A stretch of 64,000 nt of DNA from positions 992,001-1,056,000 of the forward strand of contig NZ_BDAI01000001.1 in NCBI RefSeq assembly GCF_002091755.1, written 5' to 3'. How positions within the stretch are numbered: the stretch's first letter is position 1; every line of letters begins with the position of its first letter. Positions 50,868 to 59,135 of this stretch are shown in pieces. The notes beneath the pieces were generated by a model, which saw only the letters and a program-made list of their open reading frames with translations, did not search any database and was not told where the DNA came from. Source of the stretch: Pseudomonas nitroreducens NBRC 12694 (GTDB lineage: Bacteria; Pseudomonadota; Gammaproteobacteria; Pseudomonadales; Pseudomonadaceae). The position numbers and the translations under genes were made by a program.

Positions 50868-52636
50868 ACGCCATGCTGGAGAAGACCCTGCCGGCGCCGG
50901 AACGGCTGGACGTGCAGTCCGGCAACGTACGCCTGGCCGTCTGGCGCTGGGGCGAGGCGCACCTGCCGATGGTGCTGTTCGTCCACGGCTATCCGGACAA
51001 CCACGAAACCTGGCTGCCGCTGATCCGCCATCTCTCGGGGCGCTTCCAACTGGTAGCGTACGACGTGCGCGGCGCCGGCGAATCGGACAAGCCGCGCAAG
51101 ACCCGCGACTACCGCCTGGAACTGCTCAGCCAGGACCTCAAGGCCGTGCTCGATGCCGTCAGCCCGCAGCGCGCGGTGCATCTGGTGGCGCATGACTGGG
51201 GCTCGATCCAGACCTGGGAAAGCGTCACCGATCCACAATTGCGCGCCCGCATCGCCTCCTATACCAGTGTCTCCGGCCCCTGCCTGGACCACGTCGGTTT
51301 CTGGATGCGCGACCGTCTGCGCCGCAAGACGCCGCGCGCGCTGCTGCAGATGGCCAGCCAGCTGCTGCATTCCTGGTACATCTACTACTTCCACCTGCCG
51401 CTGCTGCCGTCGCTGTCCTGGCGGTTCGGCGCGGCGAAGGCGTGGCCGCTGTACCTGCGCAAGGTCGAAGGCATCCGCAACCCGGTGCGCAACCCGCACC
51501 AGGCCAGCGATGGCGAGCACGGTGTGAAGCTCTACCGGGCCAACTTCATCACCTCGATCTTCAAGCCGCGCAAGCGCCACACCGAGGTGCCGGTGCAACT
51601 CATCGTGCCCACCCGCGACCGCTACGTCGGCCAGCAACTCTTCCAGCAGCTCTCGCTGTGGGCGCCGCGCCTGTGGCGCCGCGATGTCACTGCTGGACAC
51701 TGGCAACTGCTCGCCGAACCGGTCCGACTGGGCAAGTGGATCGACGAATTCGTCAGCCATATCGAGGGCGGCGAAGCCCCGCCGGAGCTGCGGCGCGCGG
51801 CACTGAAGCCCGGCGCCGGCCCCTTTGCCGGCAAGCTGGTGGTGATCACTGGCGCGGGCGGCGGTATCGGCCGCTCGACCCTGCTGAGCTTCGCCGAACG
51901 CGGCGCCAGCGTGCTGGCCGCGGACATTGACCCGGCCGCTGCCGAACGTAGTGCCGAGCTGGCCCGCGCAGTCGGCGCCACGGCTCACAGCTATTGCGTG
52001 GACGTGGGCGACAGCGCCGCCATGGAGCGCTTCGCCCAGTGGGTGAAGAGCAGCCTCGGCGTGCCCGACGTGGTGGTCAGTAACGCCGGCATCGGCATGG
52101 CTGGGCCGATGCTCAAGACCACCCCGCAGGAATGGGAGCGTCTGCTGCGCATCAACCTGTGGAGCGTGATCGACGGTTGCCGGTTGTTCGGCAAGCAGAT
52201 GGTCGAGGCCGGGAAGCCGGGGCACCTGGTCAACGTCGCCTCCGGCGTGGCTTTCGCGCCGTCACGCAACTACCCGGCCTACGCCACCAGCAAGGCCGCG
52301 GTACTGATGCTCAGCGAATGCCTGCGCGCCGAACTGGCGGGCAATGGCATCGGCGTCAGCGCCGCCTGCCCGGGCTTCGTCGATACCGGCATCGTCCAGG
52401 CCACGCGCTTCGCCGGCCTGGATGAGGAACAACAGGCGAAACACCGCGCCAAGGTGCAGCGCTTCTATCGTCGGCGCCGACTCAGCCCGGACACCGTCGG
52501 CGAACGCATCGCCCTCGCGGTGGAACGCAACCAGCCGGTGGTGAAAGTCGGCAGCGAAGTGCACCTGGGCGCCCTGCAATGGCGCTTCATGCCCTGGCTG
52601 TCGCGCCTGTTCGCCCGCCTCAATCTCACTGCCTGA
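50864..52636 (+). CDS. EphD-like fusion: alpha/beta hydrolase (epoxide-hydrolase type) + short-chain dehydrogenase
   Basis: 590 residues. The N-terminal half (about 1-300) is an epoxide-hydrolase-type alpha/beta hydrolase: FVHGYPDNHETW and nucleophile Asp111 in VAHDWGSIQ rather than Ser. The C-terminal half (about 320-585) is an SDR: TGAGGGIG near 329-336, SNAGIGMAG, catalytic Ser near 459 and Tyr-x3-Lys near 473 (YPAYATSKAA). The same architecture and length are known for mycobacterial EphD. The natural substrate in Pseudomonas is unknown; hydrolysis of an epoxide or ester followed by oxidoreduction of the product is the simple reading. It is coupled to the M24 gene by a 4-bp overlap. Confidence 0.85.
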   Translation: MNAMLEKTLPAPERLDVQSGNVRLAVWRWGEAHLPMVLFVHGYPDNHETWLPLIRHLSGRFQLVAYDVRGAGESDKPRKTRDYRLELLSQDLKAVLDAVSPQRAVHLVAHDWGSIQTWESVTDPQLRARIASYTSVSGPCLDHVGFWMRDRLRRKTPRALLQMASQLLHSWYIYYFHLPLLPSLSWRFGAAKAWPLYLRKVEGIRNPVRNPHQASDGEHGVKLYRANFITSIFKPRKRHTEVPVQLIVPTRDRYVGQQLFQQLSLWAPRLWRRDVTAGHWQLLAEPVRLGKWIDEFVSHIEGGEAPPELRRAALKPGAGPFAGKLVVITGAGGGIGRSTLLSFAERGASVLAADIDPAAAERSAELARAVGATAHSYCVDVGDSAAMERFAQWVKSSLGVPDVVVSNAGIGMAGPMLKTTPQEWERLLRINLWSVIDGCRLFGKQMVEAGKPGHLVNVASGVAFAPSRNYPAYATSKAAVLMLSECLRAELAGNGIGVSAACPGFVDTGIVQATRFAGLDEEQQAKHRAKVQRFYRRRRLSPDTVGERIALAVERNQPVVKVGSEVHLGALQWRFMPWLSRLFARLNLTA

Positions 52637-52644
52637 GAACTGCC

Positions 52645-53535
52645 ATGAACGACCATCATCACAAGCTCGTGCAACGCAAGGTGCAGTTCGACTACACCGA
52701 TTCGCCGCTGCACTGGATTCCCGGCGAACCCGAAGCGTCCCACGCGATCAACGTCATCCACATGATGCTGCCGGCGGGCGAGCTGTGGTTCTGCCGCCTC
52801 TACAACAAGGCACTGCCCTTCGTGAAGGAAGGCCGGCTGCGCGAGGACGTGCAGGGTTTCATCCGCCAGGAAGCCATGCACGCCCGCGCCCACTCGGGTG
52901 CCTTGGAGCGCTACCTGAGTCACCACGGCATCGACTCCACACGCTATCTGAAGGTCATGGACTACCTGTTCGAACAACTGCTCAGCGACACGCCGCTGGG
53001 CACTGAACTGTTCAACCGCACACCCTGGCTCAAGCGCTGGTGGATCGGCCAGCGCTGCGCCATCGTCGCCGCGGTGGAGCACTTCACCTGCATCCTCGGC
53101 AAGTGGATTCTCGAAGCCGATGCGCTGGACCGCGCCAAGGCCGACCCGGTGCTGCTCGACCTGTTCCGCTGGCACGGCGCCGAGGAAGTGGAGCACCGCA
53201 ACGTTGCCCATGACCTGCACGTGCACCTGGGCGGCACCTTCGTCAGTCGGCAGCTGTGGATGTTCGTGGTGTGGCCGCTGATCATCTATCTGTTCGCTTT
53301 CGGCACCCGCACCCTGTCGCGGCAGGACCCGACCATCGCCAAACCACGCTCCTTCGCCGCGATCTGGCGCGATGGCTCGAAGTCCGGCGTGCTGCCGAAG
53401 ATCAGCTCCCTGGCCACCAGCTTCCTGCGCTACTTCAAGCCCTGGTACCACCCGGACCACGAGGCCAACACCCAGGAAGCGCTGGACTACCTGGCCCGTT
53501 CGCCGGCCGCCAGCCGGGCCGCGCGCGCTTCGTAG
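52645..53535 (+). CDS. PF10118-type predicted metal-dependent hydrolase (ferritin-like di-iron protein)
   Basis: 296 residues. Two EXXH-type motifs suit a ferritin-like di-iron centre: FIRQEAMHARAHSG (Glu about 77, His about 80) and GAEEVEHRNVAHD (near 180-183), with other Glu/His between them. A hydrophobic helix near 210-230 (LWMFVVWPLIIYLFAF) suggests membrane association. The family is called a metal-dependent hydrolase, but its reaction is not established; the fold equally allows an oxygenase. It starts 8 bp after the EphD-like gene and closes the operon. Confidence 0.82.
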   Translation: MNDHHHKLVQRKVQFDYTDSPLHWIPGEPEASHAINVIHMMLPAGELWFCRLYNKALPFVKEGRLREDVQGFIRQEAMHARAHSGALERYLSHHGIDSTRYLKVMDYLFEQLLSDTPLGTELFNRTPWLKRWWIGQRCAIVAAVEHFTCILGKWILEADALDRAKADPVLLDLFRWHGAEEVEHRNVAHDLHVHLGGTFVSRQLWMFVVWPLIIYLFAFGTRTLSRQDPTIAKPRSFAAIWRDGSKSGVLPKISSLATSFLRYFKPWYHPDHEANTQEALDYLARSPAASRAARAS

Positions 53536-53623
53536 CGCCTGTCGGCGCGCCCGCACAGTGGATGCGCGGCGCACGTCAATCGCATACTGCGGCATCCGTT
53601 ATTCGACTCAGGGATGCCGCCGT

Positions 53624-54970
53624 ATGCCGATGGGAACCTATCCGCTTCACCCCGCCCTGTCCTCCCGCGTGGAGCGCCTGCCGGAGCAGGTGGACGTGGT
53701 CATCGCCGGCAGCGGCATCATGGGCTGCGCCACCGCCTGGCAGCTCGCCGGCCAGGGCCTGAGCGTACTGGTGCTGGACAAGGCCGGGATCGCCAGCCAG
53801 CAATCCACCCGTGCCTGGGGCTTCGTCCGCCAGCAGGCACGCGATCCGGCGGAAGTGCCGCTGATGATGGCGGCGATTCCGCTGTGGGAACGCCTGGAAG
53901 AAGAGCTGCAACTGCCGCTGGAATGGCGCCAGGGCGGCTGCCTGTACCTGGCCGAAACGCCGGAGCAGCAGCGCAAGTACGAAGACTGGCTGAAGGTCGC
54001 CGCCAACTTCGACCTCGGTACCCGGCTGCTGAGCCGCGCGGAAGTCGCGCAGTTGATGCCGGCCCTGAGCGACCCGGTACTGGGCGCCCTCTACACCGCC
54101 AATGATGGCCAGGCCGAGCCGCGCCGCGTGGCGCCCGGCTATGCGCTGCGTGCCATTGAGCGTGGCGCCGTGTTCGTCGAAGGCTGCGGCGTCACCGGCA
54201 TCGACCGCGCCGCCGGCGCCGTCTGCGGCGTACAGACCGAACGCGGCTATGTGAAAACCCGTCACCTGCTGATCTGCGCGGGCGCCAGCAGTTGGCGCCT
54301 GGTGCAGAGCCTCGGCCTGGAGCTGCCGCAACAAGCCGTGCGTTGCACCGTTTCGCGTACCTGCCCCGGCCCGGACGTGGGCGCGCAGAGCTTCATCGGC
54401 CACGGCATCGGCTTCCGCCAGCGCGCCGATGGCAGCATCAACCTCGCTGACGAAACCCAGGCCGACATCGACCTGAACCTCGACTACCTGCGCGGCGCCA
54501 GACACTACCTGCCGCACCTGCCAGAGCATCGCGCGGGCTTCTCCTTCAAGCTCAACGGCGCGTTGTTCCACGACTTGCGCCAGCGCCTGCCCGGTTCGGA
54601 AAGGAGCGTGAACGGCCCGGTACTCGGCGAGCGCGATCCGCAGGTAAAGGCCAACACCGCGCGTGTCTTCACAGCACAGCAGAATCTGGCAAAAGCCTTC
54701 CCGGCACTACGCGATGTGAAAGTCGTGGAAAGCTGGGCGGGACTGATCGACGTGCTGCCCGATGGCATTCCGGTGCTCGATGCGCCCGCGCAAGTACCCG
54801 GACTGCTGATCGCCACGGGCTTCTGCGGCCACGGCTTCGCCATGGGGCCGATCGTCGGCCAACTGATGAGCCAGTGGATTTACAAAGGTGATCCTGGAAT
54901 GGATCTGCATGCCTTCCGGCTGCGGCGCTTCGCCGATGGCACGGCGGGCAAGCCCTACTCCCTGTTCTGA
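53624..54970 (+). CDS. FAD-dependent oxidoreductase (DAO family)
   Basis: 448 residues. The FAD-binding motif VVIAGSGIMGCATAWQLAGQG is at about 25-45, and the C-terminal flavin loop ATGFCGHGFAMGP is near 400. It is in the glycine/sarcosine/D-amino-acid oxidase family, which oxidises secondary or primary amines. The nucleotide-proximal WGFVRQQARDPAE is typical of the sarcosine-oxidase-beta-like group. GGGA lies 9 bp before the ATG; a second ATG follows 6 bp later. It is 88 bp past the di-iron gene, so membership in that operon is uncertain. Confidence 0.85.
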   Translation: MPMGTYPLHPALSSRVERLPEQVDVVIAGSGIMGCATAWQLAGQGLSVLVLDKAGIASQQSTRAWGFVRQQARDPAEVPLMMAAIPLWERLEEELQLPLEWRQGGCLYLAETPEQQRKYEDWLKVAANFDLGTRLLSRAEVAQLMPALSDPVLGALYTANDGQAEPRRVAPGYALRAIERGAVFVEGCGVTGIDRAAGAVCGVQTERGYVKTRHLLICAGASSWRLVQSLGLELPQQAVRCTVSRTCPGPDVGAQSFIGHGIGFRQRADGSINLADETQADIDLNLDYLRGARHYLPHLPEHRAGFSFKLNGALFHDLRQRLPGSERSVNGPVLGERDPQVKANTARVFTAQQNLAKAFPALRDVKVVESWAGLIDVLPDGIPVLDAPAQVPGLLIATGFCGHGFAMGPIVGQLMSQWIYKGDPGMDLHAFRLRRFADGTAGKPYSLF

Positions 54971-55013
54971 CGGAGCGGCCAGTGTTTTTTTGTAGGCGCG
55001 TCCCCAGGCGCCC

Positions 55014-56492
55014 CTACTCGCCCTCTTCCACCAGCGGCGCATCGTCACTCAATGCCCGCTCCAGCCACTCCGTCGGCAGGTTCTTGCTCGCCCGCGCGCC
55101 CAGCAGCTTTACCTGCTCGGCGCGGCTGATCAGGTTGCCGCGCCCTTCGCAGAGCTTGTTGCGCGCAGCAGCATAGGTCTTGTCCAACTGCTGCAGGCGG
55201 GTCCCCATCTCATCCAGATCCTGCACGAAGAGCACGAACTTGTCGTACAGCGCCCCGGCGCGCTCGGCGATCTCGCGGGCGTTCTGGTTCTGCCGCTCCT
55301 GGCGCCACAGGCTGTCGATCACCCGCAGTGTGGCCAGCAGGGTGGTCGGGCTGACGATCACGATGTTGCGTTCGAAAGCCTCCTGGAACAGGTTCGGCTC
55401 GGCCTGCAGTGCCGCCGAGAAAGCCGCTTCGATCGGCATGAACAGCAGCACGAAGTCGAGGCTGTGCAGCCCTTCCAGGCGTCGGTAATCCTTGTCGGAC
55501 AGCCCCTTCACATGGTTGCGCAATGACAGCACATGGGCCTTGAGCGCCTGCTGGCGGATCACCTCGTCCTCGGCGGCAATGAACTGCTGGTAAGCGGTCA
55601 GGCTGACCTTGGCGTCCACCACCACCTGCTTGTCGCCGGGCAGGCGGATCAGCACGTCCGGCTGGAAGCGCTCGCCATCCGGCGCGCGCAGGCTGACCTG
55701 GGTTTCATACTCGCGGCCCTTCTCCAGGCCGGCGTGTTCCAGCACGCGCTCGAGCACCAGTTCCCCCCAGTTGCCTTGGGTTTTCTGGCCCTTCAGGGCA
55801 CGGGTCAGGTTGGTGGCTTCCTCGCCCAGGCGCAGGTTCAACTGCTGCAGGCGCTCCAGCTCCTTGGTCAGCGAGAAACGCTCACGAGCCTCGGCCTGAT
55901 AGCTCTCTTCCACGCGCTTCTCGAAGGACTGGATGCGCTCCTTGAGCGGGTCGAGCAACTGCCCCAGGCGCTGCTGGCTCGACTCGGCAAAACGCTGCTC
56001 GCGTTCGTCGAAGATTTTCCCGGCCAGCTCGGCGAATTGCGCCCGCAGATCGTCTCGCGCCGATTGCAGGTCGCCCAGTCGCTGCTGGTGATTGTCCTGC
56101 TGCTCACGCAGCTCGGCGGAGAGCGCCGCGTGCTCAGCGGAAAGACGGCGCAGCTCGGTTTCCTTGTCGGCGCGCTCGGCCTGCCAGTCTTGCTCGGCGT
56201 TAGCCAGGCGGGCCCGCTCTTCCTTGCCCAGTTCAACTTCGCGGCGTAGCGCCGCCGCCTCGGCGGAGAGTTCGCCGTGCCGGCCACTCAAGCGCTGGAA
56301 AGCATCGCGATCCGCCTCAGCCCGCGCGGACAGCCCGTCCTGCGCCAGTTGCGCCGTCGCCAGCCGCTCGCGCAGCAGGGTCGCCTCCTGCTCCACCTCC
56401 ACCCTTCGCGCTTGCAGACGCCAGGCAAGTGCAGCCATGGGCAGCAATCCGGCGAGCGCACCGATCAACAGGGCGGACAGATCGAGGGGCAT
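55014..56492 (-). CDS. rmuC: DNA recombination protein RmuC
   Basis: 492 residues. An N-terminal membrane anchor (about 5-24) is followed by a long coiled coil (about 28-215, rich in Glu, Arg, Leu and Ala) and the RmuC nuclease-like domain (about 225-480): QGNWGELVLERVLEHAGLEKG, FQPDVLIRLPGDKQVVVDAK with PD-(D/E)xK-like residues, and DFVLLFMPIEAAF. RmuC limits inversions and rearrangements. Copy B of the DnaA-box element starts 113 bp upstream of its start codon. Confidence 0.93.
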   Translation of the reverse strand: MPLDLSALLIGALAGLLPMAALAWRLQARRVEVEQEATLLRERLATAQLAQDGLSARAEADRDAFQRLSGRHGELSAEAAALRREVELGKEERARLANAEQDWQAERADKETELRRLSAEHAALSAELREQQDNHQQRLGDLQSARDDLRAQFAELAGKIFDEREQRFAESSQQRLGQLLDPLKERIQSFEKRVEESYQAEARERFSLTKELERLQQLNLRLGEEATNLTRALKGQKTQGNWGELVLERVLEHAGLEKGREYETQVSLRAPDGERFQPDVLIRLPGDKQVVVDAKVSLTAYQQFIAAEDEVIRQQALKAHVLSLRNHVKGLSDKDYRRLEGLHSLDFVLLFMPIEAAFSAALQAEPNLFQEAFERNIVIVSPTTLLATLRVIDSLWRQERQNQNAREIAERAGALYDKFVLFVQDLDEMGTRLQQLDKTYAAARNKLCEGRGNLISRAEQVKLLGARASKNLPTEWLERALSDDAPLVEEGE

Positions 56493-56604
56493 GCAGGACT
56501 CCGAGGTGTGGCAAAGGATCGCGCCAGTCTACCAGCCGCTCGCCGGGAGCGGCCTCTCCGCCGTAAAGGCCCTGGCACAAGGCTCCTGAGCAAGCGCTCG
56601 GGAC

Positions 56605-56815
56605 AATCCACAGAAGCTGTGGATAACTCGGTGGAGAACTTGCTGAAAACCACCCATACCCCCAGTGAACTGGGGCCGTGTGACAGATTGGTGATTTTTT
56701 CACCAATCAAAATTCTCTTTATTTTTCAACAAGTTAAAAAACGCAAGGGAATTCACAGGGTGGCCAAGTGCAATGTTTCGGGGGCTTGACAGAGTGCGTC
56801 AGCATTGTGCACAAG
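56605..56815. repeat. DnaA-box-containing intergenic element, copy B
   Basis: The convergent 9-mers CAATCCACA (56604) and TGTGGATAA (56618) are 14 bp apart. They are followed by GACAGATTGGTGATTTTTT at +64 from the second box, GTTAAAAAAC at +115, GCAATGT at +152 and TGCGTCA...TGTGCACAAG from +177: the same blocks as copy A. This copy also has CCCCAGT-GA-ACTGGGG (about 56661-56676) and a GATTGGTG...CACCAATC stem (56687-56708) around the T run. The 455-bp gap 56493-56947 has no convincing gene. Confidence 0.7.
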
Positions 56816-56947
56816 TGCGCGCCACGCAGCAGCCGACCGCCCCGTTTCAGGGCAGTGGATAAGAAGTGTTCTCAGGCAAGCAGTGCTTGCTACCGGGCAA
56901 TGCACGGGGCGGAAGATCCGTTTTCCGACGCCGATGCCCGGCAAACT

Positions 56948-57157
56948 TCAGGCGATCTGAACCTCGCGCCGTGACACACGCTGCGGCCGGACAATGCGAG
57001 GTGGTTCGGGAAGCTGAATCGCCAACTGCTCCGCGGCGCAGACCCGCGCATAAATACGCTCGGCCGAACTGCGGCTCTTGCAGTCATAAAAGAATTGGTT
57101 GAGGTACACACGCCAGCGACGATCATCGCTGGGATGGACAGCTATCCGTATATCCAT
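56948..57157 (-). CDS. Small protein of unknown function
   Basis: 69 residues from ATG 57157, which has GGAG 9 bp upstream; the in-frame ATG at 57196 has no site. The sequence is basic with no signal: WRVYLNQFFYDCKSRSSAER, ending VRPQRVSRREVQIA. I do not recognise a family. It stands alone between the DnaA-box element and the RES toxin gene, whose stop lies 78 bp upstream. It could be a small DNA- or RNA-binding protein, but that is only suggested by charge. Confidence 0.5.
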   Translation of the reverse strand: MDIRIAVHPSDDRRWRVYLNQFFYDCKSRSSAERIYARVCAAEQLAIQLPEPPRIVRPQRVSRREVQIA

Positions 57158-57234
57158 GGTCTGGCACTCCCTGCTTGGCCATCCCGCAACATACACCGCA
57201 CAACATGACGCGTAAGCGGCGAAACGATGAACGG

Positions 57235-57999
57235 TCAGGCAGGATGGGGTAGCCTGCCATCCACCAGGTACTGTTCACGCCGGTAAATGCGGGGGCTGTC
57301 GGGCACCTGGGCATGCTTGAAGGCGACGTACTCCGAAGTCGTCTCGCAAAGCCAGGGCATCAGGTTGCGCGGGCGCTTCTCGGTAAAGGCCGAAGGCACG
57401 AACAACGCCACATTGATGCCCCCCTGCGGACAACGCGCCGAACGATATTCGAAAGCCTCCACCCCTGCATCGCGCATCGCGCTGCCCATCCCCTGAGTCA
57501 CGCTGTAATCCTGTGGATCAAGCAGGGCCGCGTGCTCGCGGAACGGCGGCAGGTGCAGCCGCACGCCCTTCTGCACCTGGAAGCGCGCCTCGAAGGAAGC
57601 GTGCTCGGAAAGGATCCGTCCACTGGGCGGCGGCGTGGCCATCCCCTCCCACAGCACGAAGCGGTAGAACGCCGATTCCGCCATCGCCGTTTCCAGCTTG
57701 AGCGCGCCGTAGAACAGGCTCGGCTCATGGCGCCGACCAAAGCGCGAGCCCCAGCGCAGCGGCGGGTAGCGGAACGGTGTCTTCAGCAGGTAATGCAGTG
57801 GCTCGGCGCTGGACGGCATGCGCGGTTTGCTGGTTTCCAGCAACTCCTCCAGCAGTGCCTGCTCTTCCAGCGTGTCCACCAGTTGCAACGTCGCCACCTG
57901 GCCCTGGCTCTCCACCAGTCGCACCAGGCGCCCACGGATGGGCGCGACAACCGAGTCCTCATACTTCGCCCATAGACGAGCGCCGGCTTCGAAGGACAT
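57235..57999 (-). CDS. RES-domain toxin (NAD+ phosphorylase/hydrolase type), long form
   Basis: 254 residues. The RES domain is at about 75-235: PFRYPPLRWGSRFGRRHEPS, FYGALKLETAMAESAFYRF (with the conserved Arg, Tyr and Glu), then GVEAFEYRSARCPQGGINVAL. RES toxins degrade NAD+ and stop growth; partners are Xre/MbcA/ParS-type antitoxins. The antitoxin gene lies immediately upstream with zero spacing, as expected. Unlike the common 145-180-residue toxins, this one has about 75 extra N-terminal residues with a helical, Leu-rich stretch. Growth inhibition has not been shown for this protein. Confidence 0.87.
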   Translation of the reverse strand: MSFEAGARLWAKYEDSVVAPIRGRLVRLVESQGQVATLQLVDTLEEQALLEELLETSKPRMPSSAEPLHYLLKTPFRYPPLRWGSRFGRRHEPSLFYGALKLETAMAESAFYRFVLWEGMATPPPSGRILSEHASFEARFQVQKGVRLHLPPFREHAALLDPQDYSVTQGMGSAMRDAGVEAFEYRSARCPQGGINVALFVPSAFTEKRPRNLMPWLCETTSEYVAFKHAQVPDSPRIYRREQYLVDGRLPHPA

Positions 58000-58368
58000 T
58001 CAGACCTTGCCCCGGATGGCGTCCAGGTACTCGACCACTGCGACCAGCCCCTGCACCCGCTCCATCAACTGCAGCGGCACACCGCCCAGGTGGCGGTTCT
58101 CGGTGCGCAGGAAGTGGCGCATGTCCTCATGATTACCGCCGAACAGAGCGAACAGCGCGCGGTAGATGCGCACCAGCAGCAACGCCAGCTCGCCGGTCTT
58201 GCTGTCCACGCGCAGGCCATTCTGCTTCCAGCGGCTCACCGCGCTGCGGTCCACGCCGACAATGGCAGCCAGCTCCTGCTGTGTCATCGCCAGGTGCTCG
58301 CGGGCAGTCAACACCGCCTTCGCGAGGACGGTATCGGCAGCCGGGTTTTCCTTCAGCAGTGCGCTCAT
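58000..58368 (-). CDS. Xre/MbcA/ParS-type antitoxin of the RES module
   Basis: 122 residues. A Cro/cI-type helix-turn-helix is at about 18-60 (LTAREHLAMTQQELAAIVGV, DRSAVSRWK). The C-terminal MbcA/ParS toxin-binding region (about 65-118) has LALLLVRIYRALFALFGGN and FLRTENRHLGGVPLQLMERVQGLVAVVEYLDA. The antitoxin blocks the RES active site and represses the operon. It is first in the two-gene module; its TGA directly abuts the toxin ATG. Confidence 0.9.
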   Translation of the reverse strand: MSALLKENPAADTVLAKAVLTAREHLAMTQQELAAIVGVDRSAVSRWKQNGLRVDSKTGELALLLVRIYRALFALFGGNHEDMRHFLRTENRHLGGVPLQLMERVQGLVAVVEYLDAIRGKV

Positions 58369-58378
58369 GGCAAAGCTC

Positions 58379-58415
58379 CAACAAGTGCATTTGTTGCAAA
58401 CATATCACCAAATGC
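58379..58415. promoter_or_regulatory. Overlapping inverted repeats at the RES-Xre promoter
   Basis: CAACAA-GTGCAT-TTGTTG (58379-58396) and GCATTTG...CAAATGC (58387-58393 with 58409-58415) lie 11-47 bp before the antitoxin ATG, where an autorepressor would bind. Confidence 0.5.
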
Positions 58416-58637
58416 TGTAACTACACAAAGACTGCAGTGCTGGAAAAATCACCTGCTGCTCTCCCCCGACAGCCCCGTATCAAAGCGCTGACAAAGCAGA
58501 GAATTTCTTTACCGAACATTTACTTAGGCTTGGCATTCATTGACCCGACGACGCGCTCTCATGAAGTACCCGGATCGTCCGGGAGATGAAAGCAGGAGTC
58601 ACGCACCGGCAACGCCGGCTGCGCCAGGAGAAACACC

Positions 58638-59129
58638 ATGAAGAAGTCTGTCGCCCTGTTTTGTGCCGCCCTGATGCTCGGCAGCCCGCTGGCGAGTTTC
58701 GCCCAGCCGGGGGGCGGCCCGGACTATGGTCCGAACCATCCGGATAATCGACCGCCGCAACAACAGCAGCGGCCGCCCCAGCAGCAACAGCAACGACCTG
58801 ACCAGCAACAGCACTATCAACAGCGGTCCCAACAGCAACAGCAGCCTCACGGCAACTACAACCAAGGGCGCAATGGCCACGCGGATCCGCGTTACTACAG
58901 GAACCCGGACTACCGCCCTCAGGCCGGCATGCCCGTGCCCCACCGCGACTGGCGCCGCGGCGTGATCGTGGAACCGAACTATCGCGGCGACCGTTATTGG
59001 GTCACCGACTGGCAAGCGCGCCACCTGTACGCACCGCCGCGCGACCATCGCTGGCTGTACGTCAACGGCGACTACATCCTGGTGACCATCGCCAGCGGGT
59101 TGATCGTCAACATCCTGGCCGGCTATTGA
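58638..59129 (+). CDS. RcnB-family periplasmic protein with Gln-rich segment
   Basis: 163 residues. The signal peptide ends ASFAQPGG. Residues about 38-72 are almost only Gln, Pro, Arg and His (a low-complexity CAG/CAA tract). The C-terminal RcnB domain (about 95-163) has RGDRYWVTDWQARHLYAPP and WLYVNGDYILVTIASGLIV. E. coli RcnB modulates nickel/cobalt homeostasis; many Pseudomonas relatives have no tested role. AGGAG precedes the ATG, and CCCGGA-TCG-TCCGGG (58569-58583) lies in the leader. It is convergent with the next gene by 6 bp. Confidence 0.85.
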   Translation: MKKSVALFCAALMLGSPLASFAQPGGGPDYGPNHPDNRPPQQQQRPPQQQQQRPDQQQHYQQRSQQQQQPHGNYNQGRNGHADPRYYRNPDYRPQAGMPVPHRDWRRGVIVEPNYRGDRYWVTDWQARHLYAPPRDHRWLYVNGDYILVTIASGLIVNILAGY

Positions 59130-59135
59130 TCCACG

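Noticed and set aside
54971..55013. T run and inverted GTAGGCGC / GGCGCC sequence between the FAD oxidoreductase and rmuC
   Set aside because: The stem before the T run is poor, and the inverted repeat lacks a T tract on the rmuC side. It may be a degenerate REP remnant but is not convincing as terminator or repeat.
56781..56815. TTGACA-like promoter inside copy B of the DnaA-box element
   Set aside because: No acceptable -10 box occurs at 16-18 bp, and copy A lacks the TTGACA at the same place.
58750..58855. CAG/CAA-rich tract, considered as a tandem repeat or CRISPR-like array
   Set aside because: It is the Gln-rich coding segment of the RcnB-like gene, in frame and without regular spacers.
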